A stretch of DNA of 64,000 nt, from positions 62,001-126,000 of the forward strand of contig JASBSB010000001.1 in the NCBI GenBank assembly GCA_030149205.1, in the 5' to 3' direction. The notes below the pieces were generated by a model. The model searched no databases, had not been told where the DNA came from, and saw nothing but the letters and a program-made list of their open reading frames with translations. The position numbers and the translations under genes were made by a program. The stretch is from Candidatus Heimdallarchaeota archaeon. GTDB taxonomy: Archaea; Asgardarchaeota; Heimdallarchaeia; Heimdallarchaeales; Kariarchaeaceae. Position 1 is the stretch's first letter, and every line of letters begins with the position of its first letter. Shown here one piece after another: positions 8,836 through 18,030 of this stretch.

Positions 8836-11046
8836 TTAAATTTTACGAAGCGCGTTGATTATCATTTTTTGTGATTGATAAGAAAATTTTGTCCATAAGC
8901 TTGGATTTTTGATGATTTTGTAATTGTATGTGCTTGGACATAACCCAAATTTTTGGGTCACTTCTGAGCATACACCACAACCAACACAAGTCGGTAACAT
9001 CTCACGAATAAAACCTTCCTTTAATGGGTTAGGTGAAGGTATTTTACCTTCTGATGGGCACCCAACATATTCAGAACAGGGCCAACAACCAGAACAAAGT
9101 CTAGGGTCTACTTGTACCTTTGGAATTTCTACCTGTTTTCCCATCTTTAAACGTTTTGAGTTTTCCTTACGAATGGTTCTTTGTTTCTCCAACATACATT
9201 CTCCATCAGAAATTATTATTTTTAACCCGGGAACCTTTAGAGCATCACTTATTGTTTTTTTCATTTTGAGGATATCATAAGAAGGGATTGTTTTCACCCA
9301 TCTTGCTCCATGTGTTTTAAACAAGTTTGTGAGATTGACCCGTTCCACAACTTCCCCTCTCATATTCACCCCTTGTGTTGAATTTCTCGGTTCATTTAAT
9401 GTCATTGGATTTGCCTGATCACCAGTCATAGCAGTGTGATAATTTAGCAACAAGAATACTAACACATTAGCCTTTTTCTTGTCAAGATTGTTTGATTGAT
9501 AAATCTGGTTTAGGTTGTTGTGAATAGCGTTATCAATATTTCTCAACCCACTATGAAATAATGTTCCATCACCAAGTACAACAATAATTGGCTTATCATA
9601 GAGATTTGCCATCCCCATTCCAACATCTAAAGCTGAACCCATTCCAGTACAAGAGTCTGACATGTTAAAAGGCGAGAGCTTTGCCATTGTGTAACAGCCG
9701 ATATCAATCAAGCGAATAAACCGTGTGTTCATCTCTTCTTCCGTTCTCTTGAGTGCTGAAAAAACAGGTCTCTCTGGACAACCAGTACAAAAAGATGGAG
9801 AACGTGGGATCCAGTTAGTCATTATGTCACTTGCTATCTTTTCATTAATCTCCTCTCTTTCATCAAGAAATCCACGAATATATGAAATCTGAGGGAGTGA
9901 AGTCTGCTCTAAAAAGAAAGCTGCAACTGGAGACAACAACACATCATAGTTCAATGCCTCTGTTAATGGTATATATCCTTCTCCTGATTCTCGATTTTTC
10001 CCATAAATTTCAATGTCTAATTTCGAATCAAAAGCAATTGTCTTGATTTCTCTTTCAATTATGTTAGGTTCTCCTTGTTCAACAATTAGTATCTTGTCTT
10101 TCCCAATCAAAAATGCTTTAATCTCTTCTGGGTCTAAGGGGAACAAAACATTAAGTGTTAACAGGTCAACAGCAACATCACCAAAAAGATTTCCAAGTTT
10201 CAGATCGCTTAACACCGTCATCAAACTATTGAAAAGACCACCTTGAGTGATTATCCCGATGTTTTGGCTATGATACCCAGATTTTGAAACGTTAAGTTTG
10301 TTTTTACGAATATATTCAATTGCCTTTGGAAGTCTCTCATGATACTTTTCTTTCGCATGAACCAAGGTATCAGGTGGAATTGGCACCCTTGAACTCTCAG
10401 GAAGAAATTCTGGAGATTTGTTTAGATTTGAAATTTTAGGAATTTGATTGTTAGAAACAGGTGCAGTTCCTATCATATTGCTACTTAGAGATCGAAAGAG
10501 CAGCATCACTGGTTGATTACAATATTCTGAAAGTTCAAATGCTTTTTTTGTAAGATAATGTATGCTTTTAGGTGAGGCAATTGGATCTATAATAGGTAAC
10601 AAAAACCCGCTAGCATAAATTAGACTTTTCATTTGAACTGTGGTTGAAATACATTCTTCATCCTCACCTATCAAAACTACAGAGCCCCCTTTTACTCCAC
10701 TTGATGAAATATGAGCAAGGACGTCAGAAGCAACGTTTGTTCCAACTACCTTCCAATTCACGAATCCTCTTATCTTTTCATTTATTGAGAGATAGAGTTT
10801 GGTTGCTGCAGCCGCCTCATTTGTCGATGATTCAAAATAAATTCCTGACTTTCTAAGAATCATATCGTTAGAATCTGCCAGAAGATCCATTACATTTGAG
10901 GTAGGTGCACCTGGATAACCTGCTGCAAAACTAATCCCAGATTCCAGACAGGCTTTAAGAAAAAACATCCCCATATCCCCAGTCATGCTATTACCGTCAC
11001 CCAACATCAATTGATTAATGTCATCTTCAGTGTAGCTTCTTCCCAT
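8836..11046 (-). CDS. iorA: IorA-like 2-oxoacid (indolepyruvate):ferredoxin oxidoreductase, alpha subunit
   Basis: 736 residues, somewhat longer than most IorA proteins. The N terminus has GDGNSMTGDMG and GISFAAGYPGAPTSNVMD (the pyrimidine-domain signature). The middle has FCTGCPERP, and near residue 490 the thiamine-diphosphate motif GDGTLFHSGLRN ... N ... MTGDQ. The C terminus carries two iron-sulfur motifs: C-x2-C-x2-C-x5-CP near 654 and C-x2-C-x2-C-x9-CP near 687. The second has much wider spacing than the normal C-x2-C-x2-C-x3-CP. The enzyme decarboxylates an aryl-pyruvate to the acyl-CoA and reduces ferredoxin in amino-acid degradation. No IorB partner is in the window. The family is sure; the substrate is inferred. 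Confidence 0.85.
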   Translation of the reverse strand: MGRSYTEDDINQLMLGDGNSMTGDMGMFFLKACLESGISFAAGYPGAPTSNVMDLLADSNDMILRKSGIYFESSTNEAAAATKLYLSINEKIRGFVNWKVVGTNVASDVLAHISSSGVKGGSVVLIGEDEECISTTVQMKSLIYASGFLLPIIDPIASPKSIHYLTKKAFELSEYCNQPVMLLFRSLSSNMIGTAPVSNNQIPKISNLNKSPEFLPESSRVPIPPDTLVHAKEKYHERLPKAIEYIRKNKLNVSKSGYHSQNIGIITQGGLFNSLMTVLSDLKLGNLFGDVAVDLLTLNVLFPLDPEEIKAFLIGKDKILIVEQGEPNIIEREIKTIAFDSKLDIEIYGKNRESGEGYIPLTEALNYDVLLSPVAAFFLEQTSLPQISYIRGFLDEREEINEKIASDIMTNWIPRSPSFCTGCPERPVFSALKRTEEEMNTRFIRLIDIGCYTMAKLSPFNMSDSCTGMGSALDVGMGMANLYDKPIIVVLGDGTLFHSGLRNIDNAIHNNLNQIYQSNNLDKKKANVLVFLLLNYHTAMTGDQANPMTLNEPRNSTQGVNMRGEVVERVNLTNLFKTHGARWVKTIPSYDILKMKKTISDALKVPGLKIIISDGECMLEKQRTIRKENSKRLKMGKQVEIPKVQVDPRLCSGCWPCSEYVGCPSEGKIPSPNPLKEGFIREMLPTCVGCGVCSEVTQKFGLCPSTYNYKIIKNPSLWTKFSYQSQKMIINALRKI

Positions 11047-11208
11047 TAATTCTCTTATGATTTGTGTAAATTAAAGGTTATTCACTTTAGAGTCTTTGAT
11101 TGAGAACATTCACTATGAGAAATGAAGTTTAAAGCGACTAAAAAATCAAAAGCCATAGTTGAATTTTAAGAAATCTATAATAAGATAGGAATTTAGTTTA
11201 GTCTGAAA

Positions 11209-12171
11209 GTGTCTAAAAAATTCCGCTATGTCGACTTATTTTGTGGTGGTGGTGGTGCATCAGAAGGATATCATCGCGCAGGATTTGAATCGATCTACGC
11301 GATTGATAGGGAAAAATATTGTGTTAAAACTTACAACAAGAATTTTGAGAAAGTCGCAAGAATTGGAAATGTTTCAACAATTCATGGTTTAGAAATACTT
11401 AACGAAATTAGAGAAGAGCCCTTTTTGGTCCATGCCTCACCACCTTGTGAGCCTTACACTGCAGCAAATTCCAAGAGGATTAAAAACCCCTATTTTAGAA
11501 TGTTTGATGATCCTGTGGGAAGGTTGATGATAGATTCTATTCGTATAATAAGTGATCTTAGACCCAAATACTATGTTATTGAAAATGTATTAGGTATTCT
11601 AGATGGAGCGAATAAAGAGCTTCTGAAAGATGAGTTCAGAAGATATAATTTGCCCGAACCAGTATTTAATATTATTAATGCAGTGGAGTGGGGGGTGCCT
11701 TCTAAAAGAACGAGAGTGTTTATCTCAAACCTCAAACTCAGGAACCCAAGAATGAAAAGTATATCAGTTGGAAAAGTGTTGAGAAATATTGTGGACCCAC
11801 GATACCCAAATGAATTTGATGATCATTTCTATGTTCCTATTCCAGAAAAACATCTTACAAAATCATTCCGGATGAATAGGGGGCAAGCCCTTGTTTACTT
11901 TCAAGGGGCAAAAGCACAACAAGGTAACTTCAAACTTTTAGATTATAGAAAAGTAGCGGATGTAGTTATGGGTAAATCAAAGTTTATTCACCCTGAGGGA
12001 ATGAGACTTTTGTCCCCGAGAGAAAATGCAAAGCTGATGTCTTTTGGAGACACCCATAAATTTTTGGGGAATGTTGAACAGATTTATGATATGGTTGGTG
12101 AGGCAGTTCCCCCAAATATAACCTATCAAATCGGTAGACAATTGATAGAGGATTTTGAGAAGAATTTCTGA
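11209..12171 (+). CDS. DNA (cytosine-5-)-methyltransferase, solitary
   Basis: 320 residues with the ordered m5C methyltransferase motifs: I, LFCGGGGASEG (10-20); IV, SPPCEPYT with catalytic Cys80; VI, ENV (125-127); VIII, KRTRVFI near 170; and X, GEAVPPNITYQIGRQ at the C terminus. The usual Gln after the catalytic PC is Glu. The target-recognition part is short, which is why the protein is small. It transfers a methyl group from S-adenosylmethionine to cytosine in a specific DNA sequence. No restriction endonuclease is nearby, so it is an orphan enzyme that may act in gene regulation, replication control or protection from foreign restriction. The start is a GTG at 11209 directly before the first conserved strand. 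Its stop abuts the stop of the convergent gene. Confidence 0.92.
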   Translation: MSKKFRYVDLFCGGGGASEGYHRAGFESIYAIDREKYCVKTYNKNFEKVARIGNVSTIHGLEILNEIREEPFLVHASPPCEPYTAANSKRIKNPYFRMFDDPVGRLMIDSIRIISDLRPKYYVIENVLGILDGANKELLKDEFRRYNLPEPVFNIINAVEWGVPSKRTRVFISNLKLRNPRMKSISVGKVLRNIVDPRYPNEFDDHFYVPIPEKHLTKSFRMNRGQALVYFQGAKAQQGNFKLLDYRKVADVVMGKSKFIHPEGMRLLSPRENAKLMSFGDTHKFLGNVEQIYDMVGEAVPPNITYQIGRQLIEDFEKNF

Positions 12172-12567
12172 TTATTGGTCATATAATATATAAAAAATTC
12201 CTGAAATTATAAGTGCTATTGCACTTAAGGTGTTGATTCCAAAAGAATCGGTCAACGGGGTAAATCCTAACAAACCTACGATCAGCCAGAGTACACCCCT
12301 GTTAATTGCCTTCTTAAGCATTCTAATATCATACTTCCCAACTTCAATAGATAGGATAAATAAACCCACGAGTAAAGTAACCAGAGAAGGAAAAATAAGG
12401 AATATATTTCCTGTAATCGAGAGCAAAAAGGACAAAAGTCCTGTGAAGCTTAATAAAATTGAACCTATAACTCCAGCAACCTGAGCATAGATAGCATATC
12501 TTGGGTCTTTAGCTCTTAACTTGATTGTGGGTGTACCTATTAACCTTGTCATATCTCTTAATATCAA
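12172..12567 (-). CDS. Small four-helix membrane protein, unknown
   Basis: 131 residues with about four hydrophobic spans (roughly 28-50, 52-72, 88-104, 108-127) and a short basic N-terminal cytosolic part. I do not recognise the family. It is convergent with the methyltransferase with no spacer between stop codons. The L40e gene upstream is on the same strand, 96 bases away. Coding is supported by the good hydrophobic pattern and a full-length open frame with an ATG; function is unknown. Confidence 0.65.
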   Translation of the reverse strand: MILRDMTRLIGTPTIKLRAKDPRYAIYAQVAGVIGSILLSFTGLLSFLLSITGNIFLIFPSLVTLLVGLFILSIEVGKYDIRMLKKAINRGVLWLIVGLLGFTPLTDSFGINTLSAIALIISGIFYILYDQ

Positions 12568-12663
12568 AAATACCTAATTAAGTTTTATTAGAATTTTGTT
12601 AGAATAGTTAATAATTTTTAGAATCTCTTTCAACTTATATTTCGAGTTTAGTTTGATACATTA

Positions 12664-12828
12664 CTATTTGATGTTAAATTTCTTTGGTCGAAGATTTGTT
12701 GATCTACATCTCTTCTTTCTACAACGTCTTGCACCTATTGGATTAGTTGCGTAACAAGACCTGCATACCCATTTGTCAATTAACACACTTCTAGCAATTT
12801 CTCTGTGTTCTGGATTTGCTACTGGCAC
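12664..12828 (-). CDS. rpl40e: Ribosomal protein L40e
   Basis: A 54-residue gene, too short for usual ORF cut-offs. The product begins MPVANPEHREIARSVLIDKW and then carries the zinc ribbon C-R-S-C (Cys22, Cys25) and Cys36/Cys41 in a very basic tail (GARRCRKKRCRSTNLRPKK). This is the archaeal L40e pattern (eL40), a protein of the large ribosomal subunit. In eukaryotes L40 is made as a ubiquitin fusion; here it stands alone with no ubiquitin upstream. The start is GTG at 12828; the frame before it leaves the conserved region. It lies between the membrane protein gene and the ABC exporter pair on the same strand. Confidence 0.93.
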   Translation of the reverse strand: MPVANPEHREIARSVLIDKWVCRSCYATNPIGARRCRKKRCRSTNLRPKKFNIK

Positions 12829-12910
12829 AATTTACACCTATAAGTTTTCTTTATTATTAGCTATTAAAAGGTCTTGTAAAGTTACAGTAAACAAACAATG
12901 AAACTTACCC

Positions 12911-14698
12911 TTAATTTGAAACCTTCATAAGTCTGTGTACTTGCTTTTTATAGAGTGAATAGTATTTGCCCTTCTGATCTATCAATGATCTATGAGACCC
13001 TTCTTCAATGACTCTACCACCATCAATGACTAAAATGTGATCAGCATTCCGGATGGTTGATAATCTATGTGCGATTATTATGGCAGTCTTGTCCTTAAAG
13101 ACCACACTTAATGCTTCATGGATTTTAAACTCTGAAATGGAGTCAAGTGAACTAGTTGCTTCATCCATAAGTATAATGGGAGGATTTTTCAATATCACCC
13201 TGCAAAACGAAACAAGCTGTCTTTGACCCATTGAAAAGAGGTTACTTTTTGAGGTGATTTGTGTATTGTAACCATTGGGAAGTTTAGAGATCAAATTATG
13301 CAAACCTACTAATTTCGCAATCTGAATCACTTGATCTTCTTCAATAGCAGGCGAACCATACTTGAGATTTTCAAGGACTGATAAATTGAAGAGTTTAGGT
13401 GTTTGTGTTATAAAGCCAATATGGCTTCTAAGTTCTGTTCTATCAAATAAACTTATATCTTGACCATCTATTAAGATTTTTCCAGTATTGATGGAATAAA
13501 ACCTTGAGATAAGCTTAACCAGTGTTGATTTGCCTGCTCCAGTCTCTCCAACTATTGCCGTAATATTTTTTCCTTCAAACTTAGTCGAGAAATTCTGATA
13601 AATTGTAACCTTTTTGTCATAGGAGAAGGACACAGAGTCAAATAAAATTTCACCTTTGGTAATTATAAGGTTTTTCCCATTATTGGGGTCTGTAATCTCT
13701 GGTTCCTCTTCCATAAATTCATATATTCTTTCCAGAGATGCAAAGGCAGCTTGGTAACTGCTATAAAAGGTTGTCAAGAAGATAACCGAACCGAAGAATT
13801 TATTCAGGTATGAATAAAATAAAGCGAGGACACCTGCAGTATAAATATCCATATTATATCCAACAAAGATGAAGATTAACGCAGTGCCAATTGAACCAAA
13901 AAGTGTCATTAAAGGAGATAAAAGGGAAAACATACTGGTCGCCTTGAGCGCACTTTGATAATTTTCCTTGTTAACCTGCTCAAATGATTTAGCTACCTTT
14001 TTCTCAGTTGCAAAATTCTTAGTTTCTTTGATTCCTGAGATATTTTCTGCAACACTTGATGTAACTTTTGAGATATCCTTTCTTCTTTTCATTGATATTC
14101 TTCTCAATGGCCCAACTAAGAAAATGCCTAACAGAACAAACAAGGGAATCATACTGGCGCTAATTAAGGTAAGGGTAAGATCAACACTTAACATGATAAG
14201 TAAGATGCCAATTAGTTGGAGAAACACATTTACAATGTCAATCAGATTTAACCCAAGAAAGTTTGAAACACTATTCACATCATTGGTAATTCGAGAGTTT
14301 ATTTCACCAGATTTATGTTTATCAAAGTAACTCTGAGTATGGTTGAGTAGCTTAGCAAACATTTTATCTTTAATCTCTAGCGTAGAGCTCTCCCCAATAT
14401 TGACAATTGTGAGTTGAGCTGTGAATGACAAAATCCAACTAATGATGAAGACTATAATCATCAATATCGCATCTCTGTTAATGATGGAAAGATTCTTTCC
14501 ACTAACTCCTTGATCTAAAATTTGTTTCAGGAAAAGTTCAGGTAGGAGATTGACAAAAGTGGAGATAGTGATCAAAACCCAGGCGAAAATAATCAGTCGT
14601 TTCCTAGGTAACAACACATTAAATCCAAATTTTATAAGCTTCCGATCTGATATTCTTCGGGGTTCATTGGAAACCTCTACTCTAAACCCATGTCTCAA
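12911..14698 (-). CDS. ABC exporter half-transporter, catalytically complete ATP site (heterodimer subunit)
   Basis: 595 residues: six membrane spans (about 25-310) and a C-terminal nucleotide-binding domain. Walker A is GETGAGKST (near 387), the Q-loop is FITQTPKL, Walker B is ILMDEATSSLD with the catalytic Glu present, and the H-loop is IIAHRLST with His present. The signature loop is degenerate: FSMGQRQ instead of LSGGQ. The neighbour at 14701 shows the opposite pattern, so the two should form an asymmetric heterodimer with one working and one degenerate ATP site, as in TM287/288-type exporters. The genes are two bases apart. The substrate (lipid, drug or peptide) cannot be inferred. Confidence 0.9.
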   Translation of the reverse strand: MRHGFRVEVSNEPRRISDRKLIKFGFNVLLPRKRLIIFAWVLITISTFVNLLPELFLKQILDQGVSGKNLSIINRDAILMIIVFIISWILSFTAQLTIVNIGESSTLEIKDKMFAKLLNHTQSYFDKHKSGEINSRITNDVNSVSNFLGLNLIDIVNVFLQLIGILLIMLSVDLTLTLISASMIPLFVLLGIFLVGPLRRISMKRRKDISKVTSSVAENISGIKETKNFATEKKVAKSFEQVNKENYQSALKATSMFSLLSPLMTLFGSIGTALIFIFVGYNMDIYTAGVLALFYSYLNKFFGSVIFLTTFYSSYQAAFASLERIYEFMEEEPEITDPNNGKNLIITKGEILFDSVSFSYDKKVTIYQNFSTKFEGKNITAIVGETGAGKSTLVKLISRFYSINTGKILIDGQDISLFDRTELRSHIGFITQTPKLFNLSVLENLKYGSPAIEEDQVIQIAKLVGLHNLISKLPNGYNTQITSKSNLFSMGQRQLVSFCRVILKNPPIILMDEATSSLDSISEFKIHEALSVVFKDKTAIIIAHRLSTIRNADHILVIDGGRVIEEGSHRSLIDQKGKYYSLYKKQVHRLMKVSN

Positions 14699-14700
14699 AT

Positions 14701-16473
14701 TTATTGCACCTCCTCTTCAACAACCATACTATCGAGACGTTGTAATGAGTAGATCTTTCGATAAAGACCCTCGCTGTTTAGCAGTTCTGATGGATTACCC
14801 TGTTCTATGATCTCTCCCTGATCAAGGAGACACACGTAATCAGCGTATCGAACGGAAGATATCTTCTGACTAATTATTATCATTGTAACTTTGTATTCTA
14901 ATTTTTGTAACTCTTCTTGTATAATTAATTCAGTTCCAGCATCTAGTGATGAGGTACTGTCGTCAAAAATAATGATTTTTGGTCGAGAAAGGAGAGCTCT
15001 GGCGATAGATAATCTTTGTTGTTGGCCTCCAGAAAGGGTAATTCCTCGTTCGCCGATAATTGTGTCATAAGCCTCGGGTAATGAGGAAATAAATTTGTGA
15101 ATTTGAGCTATTTTTGTGTATTTTACAACTTCATCCATTGATACATTTTGGTTGCTGAAAAGTAAATTTTCAAGAATAGACTTGTTAAACAAGAAGTTTT
15201 CTTGATTAACGATAGAAATATTCTGACGTAAGGTTTTAAGGCTGTAATCTCTTATGTTTACACCATTTATCAAGATAGACCCCTCCTGTGGGTCTTGAAA
15301 TCTTGGTAACAGATTTATTAACGTGGTTTTACCAGAACCAGAAGAACCAAGAATTCCATTCACGGTTTCTCCTTTAAATTTAAGGGTTATATCACTTAGA
15401 ATTTTTCGCTCCTTAATAGTCACCGTGACTTTGTTATAAGTTATCTCTTTAATTTCACCCATTTGAGTTAATGGGTTCTCTTTATCTCTAATGTCAACGT
15501 CTGAATACAGGATGTCAAACACCCTGTCTGCGGATACTTGAACTGAATTGACACCTGAGATAAAATTTCCAAACAATCTTGTTGGAGTTCTTAATTGAAT
15601 CATCAGTAAATTTAAGCTGACTATTTGTCCAATTGTAAGACCCGTTAATGGGTTTGTGACAATTTCTACAGACCCAAACCAGATGATCGCTACACCAGCA
15701 ACAGAAACCAAAACCGTGGCGAGAGGTAAAGTAGATCCTCTTATTAATAAAGATTTAACAGCCAAATCTCGATACAATTTGTTTTCATCATGAAATCGAT
15801 CCAATTCATATTTTTCCATCGTAAAAGCCTGCACAATATCAACATTTGCAACTTTCTCCTGAATATGTGTAGATACCCTATCAAGAGTTTTTCGCCTCTC
15901 TTTGATTATAGGTCGAACTTTTCTACCATAAACCCAAGAAATTAGAAACAAAAAGGGGACTAAAACCAGATAAAACAAAATCAGAAGTGGTAGGGTTAAA
16001 TAAATTATCACACCAATAGAGAAATAATAGTAGATAGCAGAGATACCCAACCTAAAATCTCGTGATAAGTATGATTTTATTACATCTAAATCAGCAGTCA
16101 TTCTTGATAAAATGTTTCCCTCTGACCGACTTTGTATGAACGTTAAAGAATGAGATTGCAGTTTTTGAAATAGTTGGTTTCGAAGTTTATACATTGAAAG
16201 TTCCCCTCCCTTCTCGTTGAAATATCGGTTTCCAAAATCAAATAAACCTTTAAGCACGGTTACGCCTAATAGAGAAATGACAATAGCCCAAAGTTCATTA
16301 GCTCTGTGATTAACCACAATTGAATCAATAAACCAACCAACAATTACTGGGATCAACAAACCTAACTGAACCCCCAGAATCATAGATAAAACACCTACAC
16401 TAAAGAATTTAATCTGAGGTTTCGCAATTCGAAACACTCTTCGTTGAGTGGAGAGGAATTTTTGGAAATCCAA
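14701..16473 (-). CDS. ABC exporter half-transporter, degenerate Walker B and H-loop (heterodimer subunit)
   Basis: 590 residues, six membrane spans then an ATPase domain. Walker A is GSSGSGKTT (near 376) and the signature LSGGQQQRLSIARALL is perfect. Walker B ends IIFDDSTSSLD, with Asp in place of the catalytic Glu, and the H-loop is IIISQKISS, with Gln in place of His. These are the changes found in the non-catalytic subunit of heterodimeric exporters. Its good signature would complete the working ATP site of the partner encoded immediately downstream. It is the first gene of the pair; the ATG at 16473 is followed by a typical amphipathic N terminus. Confidence 0.9.
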   Translation of the reverse strand: MDFQKFLSTQRRVFRIAKPQIKFFSVGVLSMILGVQLGLLIPVIVGWFIDSIVVNHRANELWAIVISLLGVTVLKGLFDFGNRYFNEKGGELSMYKLRNQLFQKLQSHSLTFIQSRSEGNILSRMTADLDVIKSYLSRDFRLGISAIYYYFSIGVIIYLTLPLLILFYLVLVPFLFLISWVYGRKVRPIIKERRKTLDRVSTHIQEKVANVDIVQAFTMEKYELDRFHDENKLYRDLAVKSLLIRGSTLPLATVLVSVAGVAIIWFGSVEIVTNPLTGLTIGQIVSLNLLMIQLRTPTRLFGNFISGVNSVQVSADRVFDILYSDVDIRDKENPLTQMGEIKEITYNKVTVTIKERKILSDITLKFKGETVNGILGSSGSGKTTLINLLPRFQDPQEGSILINGVNIRDYSLKTLRQNISIVNQENFLFNKSILENLLFSNQNVSMDEVVKYTKIAQIHKFISSLPEAYDTIIGERGITLSGGQQQRLSIARALLSRPKIIIFDDSTSSLDAGTELIIQEELQKLEYKVTMIIISQKISSVRYADYVCLLDQGEIIEQGNPSELLNSEGLYRKIYSLQRLDSMVVEEEVQ

Positions 16474-16580
16474 CAGTTAATTATGATTAAAGTTAATTTA
16501 AGCTTGAAGTAAGTGTCAATTTTAAATTTTAATATCTAAACTAAATCAATTTACTAACATTAATCCAAAAATTAATCCCT

Positions 16581-17978
16581 CTAATAGTCAAACAGAATTC
16601 CATTCTTGACTAATACCTCTTTTATTAAATTGAGGTACGTATCTCTTGATTCTACTGATTTTCCTTCAACCCTAAAGCTTAGTTTCTCCTCAGTGGAACT
16701 CCCTCTGACTAAAAACCATCCATCTAAAAATTCAGGTCTAAGTCCATCAATTTCAAGAATAGAGATAGCCTTTTCATTGATTCTTGATTTCAAATCTTTA
16801 ATTATCTTCTGTTGGAGAGGTTTTGAAACTTTAATTCTGTATTCTTTAGAGGCAAAATAAGATGGCAATGAGTTTAACAATTGATTTACATTTACTGATT
16901 CATTTTGAAGGTGTATTAATATTTGAATAAATCTGACAGCTGAGTAGAGTCCATCATCAAAACCCAGATACCTATCATTGAAATAATAGTGTGAAGAAAG
17001 CTCCCCTGCTAGACAAGCATTAACTTCATGTAATTTTTTTTGTACCCATGAGTGTCCTACCTTAGATAGTTCGACTTTTCCTCCCAAGGATTGAATATAC
17101 TCCTTTGTTGAAAGACTCACTTTTGTATCAATTAGAATTGGACGTTCCTTCAAATCCGGGTCTTGAGCAAGCATATCCTTTGCAAATAGCTTTATTACAT
17201 GATCTGGAGCGACTATTCCGTACCCATTGACACAAAAACCAACCCTGTCACCGTCTCCATCGAATACAATTCCCAAACTCATTTCTGACCCATTATTGAC
17301 TGAATTGAGTAGATTCACAAAACTTTCTGGTTTAGTTGGGTCTGGAACCAAGTTTGGAAATGTACCATCAGGTTCACTGTTATAGGTCTGAAGGAACCAA
17401 CTCTTTGGAATTACAGTTTGAAATTTGCTGGTAGATCCGTTTCCAAACTCTACGAACACCTTTAAACTCCCAAGAGCTTGGACTTTTTCGAGTTCTTTAC
17501 TAAGAAATTCATAGTAAGAATCATTGTAGTTTGAACCCTCAATAACACTCCCAGCTCCATCAGAAAATTCCTCTGCTATCATGCTCTCTTTGAGAAAATT
17601 ATAACATGACTCAAATTCATAAGCAATACCATTGTTATCACAGACTTTGAATCCATTAAACTGAGGAGGATTATGAGAAGCAGTGATAATTAATCCACCA
17701 ACAAAAGTTTCAGGGTTGTTAGCACAAGTATAGTAAATAAGAGGTGTTGGGGATAGCCCAACGTTAACTACATTCATTCCTCCTTCAACGATCCCATTGG
17801 TCACTTCTTTTTGTAATCTTTTTGAGCTTGGTCGAGAATCATAGCCCAATGCAATTGTACCAGAATTATTAAAAAAATCTGCTAATGCTCTACCTAGATT
17901 ATATGCAAACTCAGAGGTAATCTGTTGATCTATTATTCCTCTAATATCATTCTGGAGAAAAATATCTGGAACCTTCAC
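16581..17978 (-). CDS. Phosphohexomutase (phosphomannomutase/phosphoglucomutase family)
   Basis: 465 residues with all four alpha-D-phosphohexomutase signatures: active-site Ser101 in TASHNP, the metal loop DGDGDR near 240, the sugar-binding loop GELSSHYYF near 320, and the phosphate loop RGSSTEEKLSFR near 430. It interconverts hexose 6- and 1-phosphates, the entry to GDP-mannose or UDP-glucose type donors. GELSSH is closer to the GEMSGH of phosphomannomutase/phosphoglucomutase than to the loop of phosphoglucosamine mutase. A second paralogue follows upstream on the same strand, 52 bases away, so they are probably co-transcribed. Confidence 0.9.
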   Translation of the reverse strand: MKVPDIFLQNDIRGIIDQQITSEFAYNLGRALADFFNNSGTIALGYDSRPSSKRLQKEVTNGIVEGGMNVVNVGLSPTPLIYYTCANNPETFVGGLIITASHNPPQFNGFKVCDNNGIAYEFESCYNFLKESMIAEEFSDGAGSVIEGSNYNDSYYEFLSKELEKVQALGSLKVFVEFGNGSTSKFQTVIPKSWFLQTYNSEPDGTFPNLVPDPTKPESFVNLLNSVNNGSEMSLGIVFDGDGDRVGFCVNGYGIVAPDHVIKLFAKDMLAQDPDLKERPILIDTKVSLSTKEYIQSLGGKVELSKVGHSWVQKKLHEVNACLAGELSSHYYFNDRYLGFDDGLYSAVRFIQILIHLQNESVNVNQLLNSLPSYFASKEYRIKVSKPLQQKIIKDLKSRINEKAISILEIDGLRPEFLDGWFLVRGSSTEEKLSFRVEGKSVESRDTYLNLIKEVLVKNGILFDY

Positions 17979-18030
17979 GATTATAATTCAACCCTATCTA
18001 CATTTAAACTAAAAGATGGATATGATGTAT

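Noticed and set aside
8924..9280. Plus-strand open frame inside iorA with several Cys
   Set aside because: It is the antisense of the iron-sulfur region and has no independent support.
12230..12484. Open frame antisense to the small membrane protein
   Set aside because: Shadow of the minus-strand gene, with no ribosome binding site or domain.
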